NCBI RefSeq assembly: GCF_902703175.1
Contig: NZ_CACRYJ010000050.1
Coordinates: forward strand, 46,470-110,469
Origin: Occultella aeris
GTDB lineage: Bacteria; Actinomycetota; Actinomycetes; Actinomycetales; Beutenbergiaceae
Direction of reading: 5' to 3'
DNA length: 64,000 bases
In this document: positions 20,707-28,742 of the stretch, piece by piece
Numbering within the stretch: the stretch's first letter is position 1
How the letters are laid out: each line of letters opens with the position of its first letter
The notes under the pieces: generated by a model
What the model saw: only the letters and a program-made list of their open reading frames with translations
Told to the model about the DNA's origin: nothing
The model's database searches: none
Translations under genes and position numbers: made by a program

Positions 20707-22929
20707 CTACGCCTGGAGGTAGATCCGCGTGCTCAGCTCGGGCACCTCGAGCGTGGTCCCGGCGGGCACGCTCGCCGTGGACGGACGCTCGTCCGGGTGT
20801 TCCCAGGCCGAGTCCCAGACCAGTTCGTAGAACTCCGGCCCATCGCTGGAGAGGGTCACATGGACCGGGTTGGCGGCACCGTTGATCACGATCAGGGCGT
20901 CGCGCTCGTCGGCTCGCTCGCCGCCGCGGAACATCTGCAGCACCCGACGGTTCACGTCGTGCCAGCGCTCCAGCGACATCGTCGCGCCGTGCTCGTCGAA
21001 CCAGGCCAGCGCGGGTCGGGACCGGAACGCGTGCGGGTCGAACGGCCGGAACCGGGCCGGCCGCAGCACGCGGTTGCGCCGCCGCAGGGCGAGCAGGAGC
21101 TCGGTGGTCGCCTGCAGGTCACGCTGCCAGGGCGCCAGGTCCCAGTCCACCCACACGGACTCGTCGTCGTGGCAGTAGGCGTTGTTGTTCCCATGCTGGG
21201 TGCGCCCGAACTCGTCCCCGGCCGTGATCATCGGCGTGCCGGCCGAGACCATCATGGTGCCGAGGATGTTGCGGATGGTGCGCCGCCGGTGCGCCAGGAT
21301 CTCCGGCTCGTCCGTCTCGCCCTCGACGCCGTGGTTCCAGGACCGGTTGTTGTCCGTCCCGTCCCGGTTGTCCTCGCCGTTGTTCTCGTTGTGCTTGTGG
21401 TCGTAGGAGACCAGGTCCCGCAGCGTGAAGCCGTCGTGGGCGGTGACGAAGTTGAGGCTCGCGATCGGGCCACGCCCGCCCGGCACCGGGGAGTGGGCGA
21501 ACATGTCCGCCGAGCCGGCGAGCCGGGTGGCCAGGTCCCGCAGGTCGTGGCCGTACCCCCCGTTCACGACGGCCGCAGCGTCCGAGATCCAGAACGTCCG
21601 GAGCACGTCCCGGTACCGGTCGTTCCACTCCGCGATCGGCGCCGCGAACTGCCCGGTGCGCCACCCGCCGGGGCCGAGATCCCATGGCTCGGCGATGAGC
21701 TTGCGCCCGCCTAGCACCGGGTCGCAGGCCAGCGCCACCAGGAACGGATGGTCGGCCAGGAACGTGGTGCCCTTGCGGCCCATTGTGGTGGCGAGGTCGA
21801 ACCGGAACCCGTCCACCCCTACCTCCTGCACCCAGTACCGCAGTGAGTCGAGGGTCATCCGGACCACGTGCTGGTTGCGGAAGTCGAGCGAGTTGCCGCA
21901 CCCGGTGACGTCCAGGTAGTGACTGTGCCCGGCGCCGTCGTGCAGGTAGTACCCGGCGTTGTCCAGACCGCGCCAGGACAGCAGCGGCCCGTCGGTGCCG
22001 CCCTCGCACGTGTGGTTGTAGACGACGTCGAGGATGACCTCGATCCCGGCCTCGTGCAGGAGTTTGACCATGCCCTTGACCTCGGCCAGCACCGCGTCCG
22101 GGCCGGCCGACTGCGCGGCCTGGGTGGCGTAGGACGGTTCCGGGGCGAAGTAGCCGAGCGTGTTGTAACCCCAGTAATTGACGACGCCGCGCATGGTCAG
22201 CGCCGGCTCCGTCACCTTCGCGTGGATCGGGAGGAGCTCGACGGCGGTGACGCCCAGGTCACGCAGATGCGCCACGGTCGCGGGGTGCGCCAGGCCCGCG
22301 TAGGTGCCACGTAGGTGTTCGGGCACCCCGGGCAGCCGGCGGGTCAGACCGCGCACGTGCGCCTCGTAGATGACCGTGCGGCCCCATGGGGTGTCCGGGT
22401 GCTGCACCGGCTCGTCGTCGAACCTGTCGTCGACGACAACGCCGTGTGGGACGTGCGCGGCGCTGTCGCGGGCGTCCCGCCCGTCCTGCCCCGGGACCGG
22501 GCGGAGGTAGTCGTCGACGATGTGCCCGTACACGGCCGGGACCAGGTCGAGCGAGCCCACGATCGCCCGGGCGTAGGGGTCGGTGAGCAGCTTGTGCGGG
22601 TTGTGGAACTGGCCGTGCGCCGGGTCCCAGGGGCCATGCACGCGCAGTCCGTACCGCTGGCCCGGGCCGACCTCGGGGATGTGTCCGTGCCAGCGGCCGT
22701 GCTCGCCCACGAGCAGCCGGAACCGCCGCTCGGTGGCCTCCTCGCCCTCGCCGTCCAGCAGGCAGAACTCGACGGCGGTCGCCTGCGGAGCGTGCACGAC
22801 CGTGTCCACCCCACCGGGCACGAGGTGGGTGCCGTACCGGTCCTGGTGCCGAGCGCTCCCGATGACCCGTTCCACACCGATCAGCCGGGGTGTGGCGGTG
22901 GTGGGCGGGTCGGTCTCGGTGAACAACAT
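20707..22929 (-). CDS. glgX: glycogen debranching enzyme (isoamylase-type GlgX)
   Basis: 740 residues. It hydrolyses alpha-1,6 branches in glycogen left by phosphorylase. A CBM48 domain (about 30-140) precedes the GH13_11 barrel: RTVIYEAHVRGLTRRLPGVP, VILDVVYNHTCEGG, nucleophile in DGFRFDLATTMGRKG, acid/base Glu in LIAEPWDLGPGGW and Asp in VTAHDGFTLRDLVSYD, then NRDGTDNNRSWNHGVEGET. The ATG at 22929 is chosen because family similarity begins just after it, although the ribosome site is weak. It is divergent from etfB and works with glgP at 13.7 kb. Confidence 0.93.
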   Translation of the reverse strand: MLFTETDPPTTATPRLIGVERVIGSARHQDRYGTHLVPGGVDTVVHAPQATAVEFCLLDGEGEEATERRFRLLVGEHGRWHGHIPEVGPGQRYGLRVHGPWDPAHGQFHNPHKLLTDPYARAIVGSLDLVPAVYGHIVDDYLRPVPGQDGRDARDSAAHVPHGVVVDDRFDDEPVQHPDTPWGRTVIYEAHVRGLTRRLPGVPEHLRGTYAGLAHPATVAHLRDLGVTAVELLPIHAKVTEPALTMRGVVNYWGYNTLGYFAPEPSYATQAAQSAGPDAVLAEVKGMVKLLHEAGIEVILDVVYNHTCEGGTDGPLLSWRGLDNAGYYLHDGAGHSHYLDVTGCGNSLDFRNQHVVRMTLDSLRYWVQEVGVDGFRFDLATTMGRKGTTFLADHPFLVALACDPVLGGRKLIAEPWDLGPGGWRTGQFAAPIAEWNDRYRDVLRTFWISDAAAVVNGGYGHDLRDLATRLAGSADMFAHSPVPGGRGPIASLNFVTAHDGFTLRDLVSYDHKHNENNGEDNRDGTDNNRSWNHGVEGETDEPEILAHRRRTIRNILGTMMVSAGTPMITAGDEFGRTQHGNNNAYCHDDESVWVDWDLAPWQRDLQATTELLLALRRRNRVLRPARFRPFDPHAFRSRPALAWFDEHGATMSLERWHDVNRRVLQMFRGGERADERDALIVINGAANPVHVTLSSDGPEFYELVWDSAWEHPDERPSTASVPAGTTLEVPELSTRIYLQA

Positions 22930-22998
22930 CAGGTGGTCGATCCGTCGGAGGGCGGCCGCGATTGCCAGGGAGGGGCCCCGCAGTGGCAGGCTGTGACT

Positions 22999-23778
22999 AT
23001 GCGAATCGTAGTCTGTGTCAAACATGTCCCGGACCTGCAATCGACGCGTGGCTTCACCGCCGAGCGCCGGGTGATTCGTAGCGCCGACGACGGAACCATG
23101 AACGAGGTGGACGAGAACGCAGTCGAGGCGGCGCTCGCGCTCGTGGCCGCTGCCGGTGACGGTGAGCACGAGATCATCGCGCTCACCCTCGGCCCGGACG
23201 TCGCCGCGGATGCCGTGCGTCGCGCCCTGCAGATGGGCGCCGACCGTGGCATCCGGATCACCGACGACGCGCTGGCCGGTGCGGACTACTTCGGCACCGC
23301 CACGGCGCTCGCCGCGGCCATCCGGCGCATCGGTGACGTGGACGTGGTCCTCACCGGCATGGCGGCGCTGGACGGGCTCGGCGCGGTGGTGCCGTCCCTG
23401 CTCGCGGCGGCCCTTGACCTGCCGCAGCTGACGGTGGTGCAGGAACTGACCTACTCGGGTGGCGCACTCACCGCGAGGCGCGAGCTTGACGGCGTCACCG
23501 AGACGCTGCGCGCCACGCTGCCGGCGGTAGTGGCCGTGACGGACCTCGCAAACACCCCGCGGTTCCCGAAGTTCAAGGACATCATGGCCGCCCGGGCCAA
23601 GGAGATCGAGGTGCTCAGCGCCGCTGATCTCGGCCTCACCGACGCCGCCTCGACCGCCCGCACCGAGGTGGTCCGAGCCGAGCCGCGGCCCCCCCGGCCG
23701 GAGCCGGAGATCGTGACTGATTCCGGTGCCGGCGGCCGTGCCCTTGCCGACTACCTGATCAGCAACAACCTCATCTGA
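22999..23778 (+). CDS. etfB: electron transfer flavoprotein beta subunit
   Basis: 259 residues. With EtfA it forms the soluble FAD/AMP heterodimer that takes electrons from acyl-CoA dehydrogenases and related flavoenzymes. The start reads MRIVVCVKHVPD and the family's ANTPRFPKFKDIMAARAKE stretch is present near residue 185, with a C-terminal LADYLISNNLI. The ATG at 22999 has CAGGCT ending 6 bases upstream, a leaderless layout. It is followed after 2-14 bases (depending on the etfA start) by etfA. Confidence 0.95.
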   Translation: MRIVVCVKHVPDLQSTRGFTAERRVIRSADDGTMNEVDENAVEAALALVAAAGDGEHEIIALTLGPDVAADAVRRALQMGADRGIRITDDALAGADYFGTATALAAAIRRIGDVDVVLTGMAALDGLGAVVPSLLAAALDLPQLTVVQELTYSGGALTARRELDGVTETLRATLPAVVAVTDLANTPRFPKFKDIMAARAKEIEVLSAADLGLTDAASTARTEVVRAEPRPPRPEPEIVTDSGAGGRALADYLISNNLI

Positions 23779-23792
23779 GAGTGGTGACCCCC

Positions 23793-24803
23793 GTGACCGA
23801 GACTTCCGTCCGGACCGTCCTCGTACTGGTCGAGAACACAGCCGACGCAGCCCTGCGCTCACCCGCGCTGGAGGCACTCACGCTCGCCCGGACGCTGGGC
23901 GAGGTGGTCGCGCTGACCCTGACCGAGCCGAGCCGGCAGGCACTGGACCAGCTCGCCGAGGCCGGCGTCGACCGGGTGCTGCAGGCCGACCTGGGCGACG
24001 CCCCGCGCGAGATCCCCGTCGTGGCGGCCGCCGCCGTGGCTGCCGCCGCCGAGCACGTGCGGGCCGCCCTGGTGCTGCTGACGTCCTCGTTCGTGAACAA
24101 GGAGATCGCCGCGCACACGGCGTGGCGTACCGGCGCCGGACTGCTCATCGACGTGACGTCGCTCGCCGACGATGGTGGCCGCCTGGTCGGCGGGAAGCGG
24201 GTGTTCGCCGGCACCTGGGACACCGAGTGCGCGATCACCACCGACGTCGCCGTGGCGACGCTGCGCCCGAACGCGCTTGCGGCGGAGCCTGCCGCCGCAC
24301 CGGGCGCGGCCGTCGTCGAACGGCTGCCCGTGACCGCCGCGGCGCCGGCCCGCCTGGAACTCCTCGAGCGGGTGGTGCACGAGGTCTCCGCGGACGCGAG
24401 TGGTGTGGTCCGGCCGGCGCTCGCCGAGGCGGCCATCGTCGTCGCCGGCGGCCGGGGCACCGCCGGCGACTTCGGGCCTGTCGAGGACTTGGCCGACGCC
24501 CTCGGCGCCGCGATCGGGACCACCCGGGACGCCGTCGACGAGGGCTGGATCGGGCACGACGCCCAGGTCGGCCAGACCGGCGTGACCATCGCCCCGCGCG
24601 TCTACATCGGCGCCGGAATCTCCGGCGCGCCGCACCACCACGGCGGCATGCAGGCCGCCCGCACGATCATCGCGGTGAACACCGACTCCGAGGCGCCGCT
24701 CGTGGAGATCAGCGACTTCGCGGTGATCGGGGATATGCACGAGATCCTGCCCGCCGCCGCGGCCGCCATCCGCGAGCACCGCGACGCTACCGCGCTCTCG
24801 TGA
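23793..24803 (+). CDS. etfA: electron transfer flavoprotein alpha subunit
   Basis: 336 residues from GTG 23793; GTG 23781 would add four. The N-terminal domain starts VRTVLVLVEN, and the C-terminal FAD domain has GWIGHDAQVGQTGVTIAPR, YIGAGISGAPHHHGGMQ and AVNTDSEAPL, the fingerprint of EtfA. It binds FAD and passes electrons from EtfB partners to a quinone reductase. The start at 23793 is favoured because GAGTGG lies at ribosome-site distance. It overlaps the next gene by GTGA (24800-24803). Confidence 0.94.
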   Translation: MTETSVRTVLVLVENTADAALRSPALEALTLARTLGEVVALTLTEPSRQALDQLAEAGVDRVLQADLGDAPREIPVVAAAAVAAAAEHVRAALVLLTSSFVNKEIAAHTAWRTGAGLLIDVTSLADDGGRLVGGKRVFAGTWDTECAITTDVAVATLRPNALAAEPAAAPGAAVVERLPVTAAAPARLELLERVVHEVSADASGVVRPALAEAAIVVAGGRGTAGDFGPVEDLADALGAAIGTTRDAVDEGWIGHDAQVGQTGVTIAPRVYIGAGISGAPHHHGGMQAARTIIAVNTDSEAPLVEISDFAVIGDMHEILPAAAAAIREHRDATALS

Positions 24804-25717
24804 GCCGGACGCGGCTCGCCTGGGCCGACCTGCCCGACGGCGTCCGCTCGCTGATCTCCGAGCGAACCGGCGAGGTGGTCACCGCGCGCAGCCATGAGGG
24901 CGGGTACAGCCCCGGCATGGCAGCCACGCTGGTCACGGCCGATGGTGGGCGGGTGTTTGTGAAGGCGGTCGCCACGAGCTTCCACGAGCGCAGCGCCGAG
25001 CTGTACCGGCAGGAGGCGGCGGTGGCTGCCGTCCTGCCGCCGGACGTGCCGGCACCCCGGCTGCGCTGGACCCTCGACGACGGCGACTGGATCGCCCTCG
25101 GCTATGACGCCGCGGACGGCCCGGGCCCGGTGACGCCGTGGCGGCCGGACGAGCTGCGCGAAGCGCTGGAGTTGCTCGCCACGCTCGGGCGTGTGGATGC
25201 CCCTCGGGTGGATCTGATCACCCCGATGGACGGGGCGGGCACGTTCGTGGAGTGGCGTCGGCTGCTGGAGTCGGGCGAGGCGCTGACCGGTTGGGATCCC
25301 TGGGTGGCGGCCAACCTCGAGCGGTTGGCCGCCATCGCGGACGGCTGGCGCGAGGCGGTGGCCGGTGACGCCCTGGTGCACGGTGACCTGCGCGCGGACA
25401 ACATGGTCCGATCCGGTGGCCGGCTGCTCGCCGTCGACTGGCCCTACGCCGCCTCGGGCGCTGCCTGGGTGGACCTGGTGCTGATGCTGCCGAGCATCGG
25501 GCTGGAGGGCGGCGGCGACCCCGAGGAGATCTGGCGCGCGCACCCGCTCAGCCGCGGGGCCGACCCGGACGCGGTCACCGCGCTCGTGGCGGCCGTGACC
25601 GGGTTCTTCGTGCACGGTTCCGTGCAGGCGCCGCCGCCGGGGATCCCCCACCTGCGCGCGTTCCAGCGCGCCCAGGGGGAGATCGCCCTCGCCTGGCTCA
25701 GGGCGCGGCTACGGTGA
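24800..25717 (+). CDS. aminoglycoside phosphotransferase-fold (APH) kinase, substrate unknown
   Basis: 305 residues. It has the APH/choline kinase fold: a VFVKAV-type Lys in the N-lobe, the catalytic loop ALVHGDLRADNMVR (about residue 192) and the metal Asp in LLAVDWPYAASG. Such proteins phosphorylate small molecules; resistance is only one of many roles. The coupling to etfA by a GTGA overlap suggests co-expression with the ETF genes, not an acquired resistance gene. Its 3' end overlaps the opposing reductase gene by 20 bases. Confidence 0.8.
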   Translation: MSRTRLAWADLPDGVRSLISERTGEVVTARSHEGGYSPGMAATLVTADGGRVFVKAVATSFHERSAELYRQEAAVAAVLPPDVPAPRLRWTLDDGDWIALGYDAADGPGPVTPWRPDELREALELLATLGRVDAPRVDLITPMDGAGTFVEWRRLLESGEALTGWDPWVAANLERLAAIADGWREAVAGDALVHGDLRADNMVRSGGRLLAVDWPYAASGAAWVDLVLMLPSIGLEGGGDPEEIWRAHPLSRGADPDAVTALVAAVTGFFVHGSVQAPPPGIPHLRAFQRAQGEIALAWLRARLR

Positions 25718-26633
25718 CCTCGGCTCCGCGGATCACCTCGATCAGCGAGGTCCAGTTGTCGGCGCCGTGGCCCGCCCGGATCGCTCGCCGGTAGAGCGAG
25801 GCCACGGCGTCGGGCAGTACGAGGTCCAGGCCGGCGGCCGCCGAGGTGGCCACGATGTGATCGGCGGTGGCGCCCATCATGGTGGTCGTGCCGAGGTCGC
25901 CCGGATGGGAGCGTGCGTCGAGCGCGGTCCCGAGCGCGTCACCGTCCTCGATCATCGCGGGGATGCCGGTGAGCGTCTCCAGTGCCTGCGGTACGAACTC
26001 GGCGGCGCTGATGCCGCCGCTGCCGGCGAGCGCGGTCGCGTGCAGAAGGCCCGCCAACGCCGTCAGGAAGACGTCCAGCTGCGCCTGATAGAGGAGTTGG
26101 GCGAGCCCCGGGTCCTCGCCGAGATACCGTGGCTCGCCGATCACGGACAGGGCGGCCGAGTGCGCTTCGAAGTCGGGGCGCGGTCCGCTGTAGTAGACGT
26201 AGGCCCCCTCCGCGCCGATGGTCGGAGGGGGCGTCATCACACCGCCGGTCAGGAACCGGGCGCCGTGGCTGTGTGCCCAGTCCGCGGCCTCGCGGGTGCG
26301 TTCCGGGGTGTCCGAGCTGAGGTTCACGAGCAGCCGTCCAGGCAGTGCGTCGGTGTGGCCGCCGAGGATGTCGTACATCGCCTGGTAGTCGGTGAGGCTG
26401 AGGATCACGAGCTCACTGCTCCCGACGGCGGAACCTGGGTCGGGCGCAAGGCTCGCCCCCGCCGTGACGAGGGTCGCGGCACGGGATGCGGTCCTGTTCC
26501 AGACGGTGACCGGGTGGCCGGCGGCGAGCAGGGCGTGGCCCATGGCCCGACCCATCGGGCCGAGGCCGAGCACGGTGACGGGGGCTGTGCTGGCAGGCTG
26601 ACGAGGTGCACTGGTCTCGGTGTGGGCGGTCAC
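25698..26633 (-). CDS. imine reductase-like NADPH-dependent reductase (copy 1)
   Basis: 311 residues. A Rossmann domain begins VTVLGLGPMGRAMGHALLAA and VTVWNRTASRA, as in beta-hydroxyacid dehydrogenases. The GGVMTPPPTIG stretch and the long helical C-terminal dimerisation domain (TALAGLLHATALAG) match the imine reductase branch, which reduces cyclic imines with NADPH. The physiological substrate is unknown. The GTG start overlaps the stop of a paralogous gene (26630-26633). The pair is divergent from an HxlR regulator that probably controls both. Confidence 0.82.
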   Translation of the reverse strand: MTAHTETSAPRQPASTAPVTVLGLGPMGRAMGHALLAAGHPVTVWNRTASRAATLVTAGASLAPDPGSAVGSSELVILSLTDYQAMYDILGGHTDALPGRLLVNLSSDTPERTREAADWAHSHGARFLTGGVMTPPPTIGAEGAYVYYSGPRPDFEAHSAALSVIGEPRYLGEDPGLAQLLYQAQLDVFLTALAGLLHATALAGSGGISAAEFVPQALETLTGIPAMIEDGDALGTALDARSHPGDLGTTTMMGATADHIVATSAAAGLDLVLPDAVASLYRRAIRAGHGADNWTSLIEVIRGAEVTVAAP

Positions 26634-27610
26634 GGTGCACTCGATTCGGTGGTGAGTGGGTGGGCGATGCTTTCGTAGATGCGCGAGAAGTCCTCGTCGC
26701 CGAAGCCCGCGTCGCGCTGGCGCACGATCAGGTCCTGCACCATCTGCACCACCGCCGGACTGATGCCGGCCTCGGTGCTGGCCCGGACGAGCTTGCCGAG
26801 GTCGGAGAACTCCAGGCTCTGCCGATCGGGCGCGTCGTACCGCCGGCTGTCGATGGTCTCGGCGAAGGCCGGGAAGGTCTCGGTCATGGCGGCCAGGAAG
26901 GGCTGGGCCCGAGTGACGAACGAGGTTGCGGTGACACCCATGGAGCCGACCATCGCCATGCCGTGCAGTAGTCCGGCGAACATGACGTACATGCCGGACA
27001 GGAGCGCGAGGTCCTCCAGCGAGGCCAGTCCGGCATCCCCGCCGAAGTAGGTGGCCTCGCCCCAGCTGCGCAGGAGTTGTTCGTGCCGTTCGAACACCTC
27101 GGGTGTCCCGCTGTACAGGATCGTCGAACCGTCCTGCCCGATCATCGCCGGGACGGCCATGATGCCGCCGTCGAGGTAGCGGATGCCCCGGGTTGAGGAC
27201 CAGGCCGCGAGCTCGCGGGCCTCCTCGGGCGTGGTGGTGGTGAGGTTGATGAGGTCGGTGCCGGTGAGGTGGTCGGCGAGCGGGTCGAGCACTTCGTGCA
27301 CCGAGGCGTGATCGAACAGGCAGACGATCACCACGTCGGCGGAGATCGCCTCGACCGGGGAGGTGGCTTCGACGGCGCCGCTGACGAGCAGCGGTCCGGC
27401 CCTGCCGGGCGTCCGGTTCCAGACGGTGGTGGGGTACCCAGCGGCGAGCAGTGTGCTGGCCAGCGCGGTGCCCATCACACCGAGTCCGAGGACACTCACC
27501 CGCGGTTGAGCAGGGGAGTCGGGCGTGGTGGAGGAGTTGGATGCCGAGGTGATCGGCGGTGCGGGCATGGTCGGGGAGGAGGAGGGTGGCGAGGCCGTTG
27601 AGGGAGTCAT
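26630..27610 (-). CDS. imine reductase-like NADPH-dependent reductase (copy 2)
   Basis: 326 residues from ATG 27610. The first 36 residues are Pro/Ser/Thr-rich and disordered. The Rossmann motif VSVLGLGVMGTALASTLLAA follows, then VWNRTPGRAG, and GGIMAVPAMIGQDGS in place of the GGVMTPPP of its neighbour. The C-terminal helices end IVRQRDAGFGDEDFSRIYESI. It belongs to the same imine reductase-type family as copy 1 but is clearly diverged, so the two may act as a heteromeric pair or on different substrates (inference). An upstream ATG at 27646 is possible but has no family similarity. Confidence 0.8.
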   Translation of the reverse strand: MTPSTASPPSSSPTMPAPPITSASNSSTTPDSPAQPRVSVLGLGVMGTALASTLLAAGYPTTVWNRTPGRAGPLLVSGAVEATSPVEAISADVVIVCLFDHASVHEVLDPLADHLTGTDLINLTTTTPEEARELAAWSSTRGIRYLDGGIMAVPAMIGQDGSTILYSGTPEVFERHEQLLRSWGEATYFGGDAGLASLEDLALLSGMYVMFAGLLHGMAMVGSMGVTATSFVTRAQPFLAAMTETFPAFAETIDSRRYDAPDRQSLEFSDLGKLVRASTEAGISPAVVQMVQDLIVRQRDAGFGDEDFSRIYESIAHPLTTESSAP

Positions 27611-27645
27611 CTCATCGAGCCTGCGTTGGCGCGCACCGCCGCACA

Positions 27646-27670
27646 AGTACCCACTTCAAAGTGCGATACT
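27646..27670. promoter_or_regulatory. inverted repeat between the reductase pair and HxlR gene
   Basis: CACTT-CA-AAGTG (27652-27663) is flanked by AGTA (27646-27649) and TACT (27667-27670), giving an almost symmetric operator of about 25 bp. It overlaps a GATACT -10 box (27665-27670) that lies 6 bases before the HxlR ATG. HxlR proteins usually autoregulate and repress a divergent target, so this is the likely operator. Confidence 0.55.
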
Positions 27671-27676
27671 CACCGC

Positions 27677-28084
27677 ATGGTAAGTATCGAGGTCACAGCC
27701 CAGAACGAGTCCGCTGAGGCGGCGGCAGCGAGCCCTCGGCAGGGGCCCTACCTCTGCGGCATCGACGCCGCCATGGATGTGATCACCGGCAAGTGGAAGT
27801 CGCTCATCCTGTGGGAGCTCGATAACGGCACCCGGAGATTCTCCGCACTCAAGCGTGGCCTGCCCGGGGTGAGCGAGAAGATGCTCGTCCAGCACCTGCG
27901 GGAGATGGAGGCGGACGGGCTGGTGCATCGCGAGGTGTACCGGGAGGTGCCGCCGCGCGTGGAGTACTCCCTGACCCAGGTGGGCGTTGAGCTGAACGCG
28001 GCCCTCGCCCCACTGGGTGCGTGGGGGCAGGATCGGATCACGCGGATCGGCGCGCCGATGGTCGTGCAGCACACCGCGCCCTAA
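27677..28084 (+). CDS. HxlR-family transcriptional regulator
   Basis: 135 residues from ATG 27677. The winged-HTH core is typical: YLCGIDAAMDVITGKWKSLI, then LWELDNGTRRFSALKRGLPG, VSEKMLVQHLREMEADGLV and a wing REVPPRVEYSLTQVG. A single Cys (YLCG) lies at the position where some HxlR/YodB proteins sense electrophiles or oxidants. It is divergent from the two imine reductase-like genes, which suggests that it represses them until an aldehyde-, quinone- or imine-type ligand appears (inference). The start is set by the GATACT -10 box, leaderless spacing. Confidence 0.88.
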   Translation: MVSIEVTAQNESAEAAAASPRQGPYLCGIDAAMDVITGKWKSLILWELDNGTRRFSALKRGLPGVSEKMLVQHLREMEADGLVHREVYREVPPRVEYSLTQVGVELNAALAPLGAWGQDRITRIGAPMVVQHTAP

Positions 28085-28097
28085 CCTTCTTGCGAGT

Positions 28098-28123
28098 TCG
28101 GCCACACCCTGATGAATGGCCGA
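28098..28123. terminator. weak hairpin between convergent HxlR and MarR genes
   Basis: TCGGCCA (28098-28104) pairs with TGGCCGA (28117-28123) across a 12-base loop in the 45-base gap between two convergent stops. The stem is short, so the call is tentative. Confidence 0.35.
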
Positions 28124-28129
28124 CGGGAG

Positions 28130-28636
28130 TCAGGCCGGCGGTGCCTCGTCGCCGTGGGCAAGCAGGAGGGTGCGCAACAGGCTCGCCAGCTGCTCGCGTT
28201 CGGAGGCCTCGAGGGCGGCGAGCAGACGCTCCTCGTTCGCGACGTGATCGGCCAGGGCGGCGTCCAGGACGGTGCGCCCCTTCGGCGTGAGGGTGACCAG
28301 GATGGCGCGGCGATTGGCCTCGTCCACGTCGCGGCGCACCAGATCCTTGGCGACCAGACGGTCCAGGCGATTGGTGATCGCCCCGGAGGTCCGCATCGCA
28401 GCGCGGGCCAACGCCACCGCGGTCAGGCCGGTGCTCTCCGGGTCCGCCCGCCGCAGCGTCGCGAGCAGATCGAACTCACCGGGCTGCAGACCGTGCGCAT
28501 CGAAGACCTCCTGCAGGCTGAGTTCGAGCAGCCGGGTCAACCGGGACAGGCGGCCGATCACCCCCATGGCGGAGACGTCGAGATCGGGCCGCACTACGCT
28601 CCACTGCTTCAGGCGGACATCCACGGCATCTTGCAC
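28130..28636 (-). CDS. MarR-family transcriptional repressor
   Basis: 168 residues from GTG 28636, with CCTAGGAG as ribosome site. It shows the MarR fold: helical dimerisation ends and a winged HTH (TGLTAVALARAAMRTSGAIT, then NRLDRLVAKDLVRRDVDEAN, wing NRRAILVTLTPKG). It is divergent from an EamA exporter gene; the gap holds three GTTGAA-type repeats overlapping the exporter promoter. Most MarR proteins repress themselves and the neighbouring efflux gene and release DNA on binding a phenolic or drug-like ligand. That is the probable role here. Confidence 0.9.
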   Translation of the reverse strand: MQDAVDVRLKQWSVVRPDLDVSAMGVIGRLSRLTRLLELSLQEVFDAHGLQPGEFDLLATLRRADPESTGLTAVALARAAMRTSGAITNRLDRLVAKDLVRRDVDEANRRAILVTLTPKGRTVLDAALADHVANEERLLAALEASEREQLASLLRTLLLAHGDEAPPA

Positions 28637-28650
28637 GGCATCTCCTAGGT

Positions 28651-28727
28651 GTTGAACTGTTTGACGTTGAACTGTTTGACGAATCGACTCCGGTCATCCT
28701 ACAGTGCTTCACGTTGAATAGTTCAAC
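28651..28727. promoter_or_regulatory. EamA promoter with three MarR-type operator boxes
   Basis: Two tandem 15-bp boxes GTTGAACTGTTTGAC (28651-28665, 28666-28680) and one perfect palindrome GTTGAA-TAG-TTCAAC (28713-28727). A promoter fits between them: -35 TTGACG (28676-28681), 18-base spacer, -10 TACAGT (28700-28705). The -35 lies in box 2, and the palindrome covers the expected transcription start, so binding would block RNA polymerase. Confidence 0.72.
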
Positions 28728-28742
28728 GTTGAGGAGAGTGAG

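Noticed and set aside
24800..25717. Aminoglycoside-resistance determinant
   Set aside because: The APH fold is generic and the gene is translationally coupled to etfA, so a housekeeping small-molecule kinase is more likely.
28651..28680. Simple tandem duplication without function
   Set aside because: The two 15-bp units carry the promoter -35 and resemble the nearby perfect palindrome, so they fit operator boxes better.
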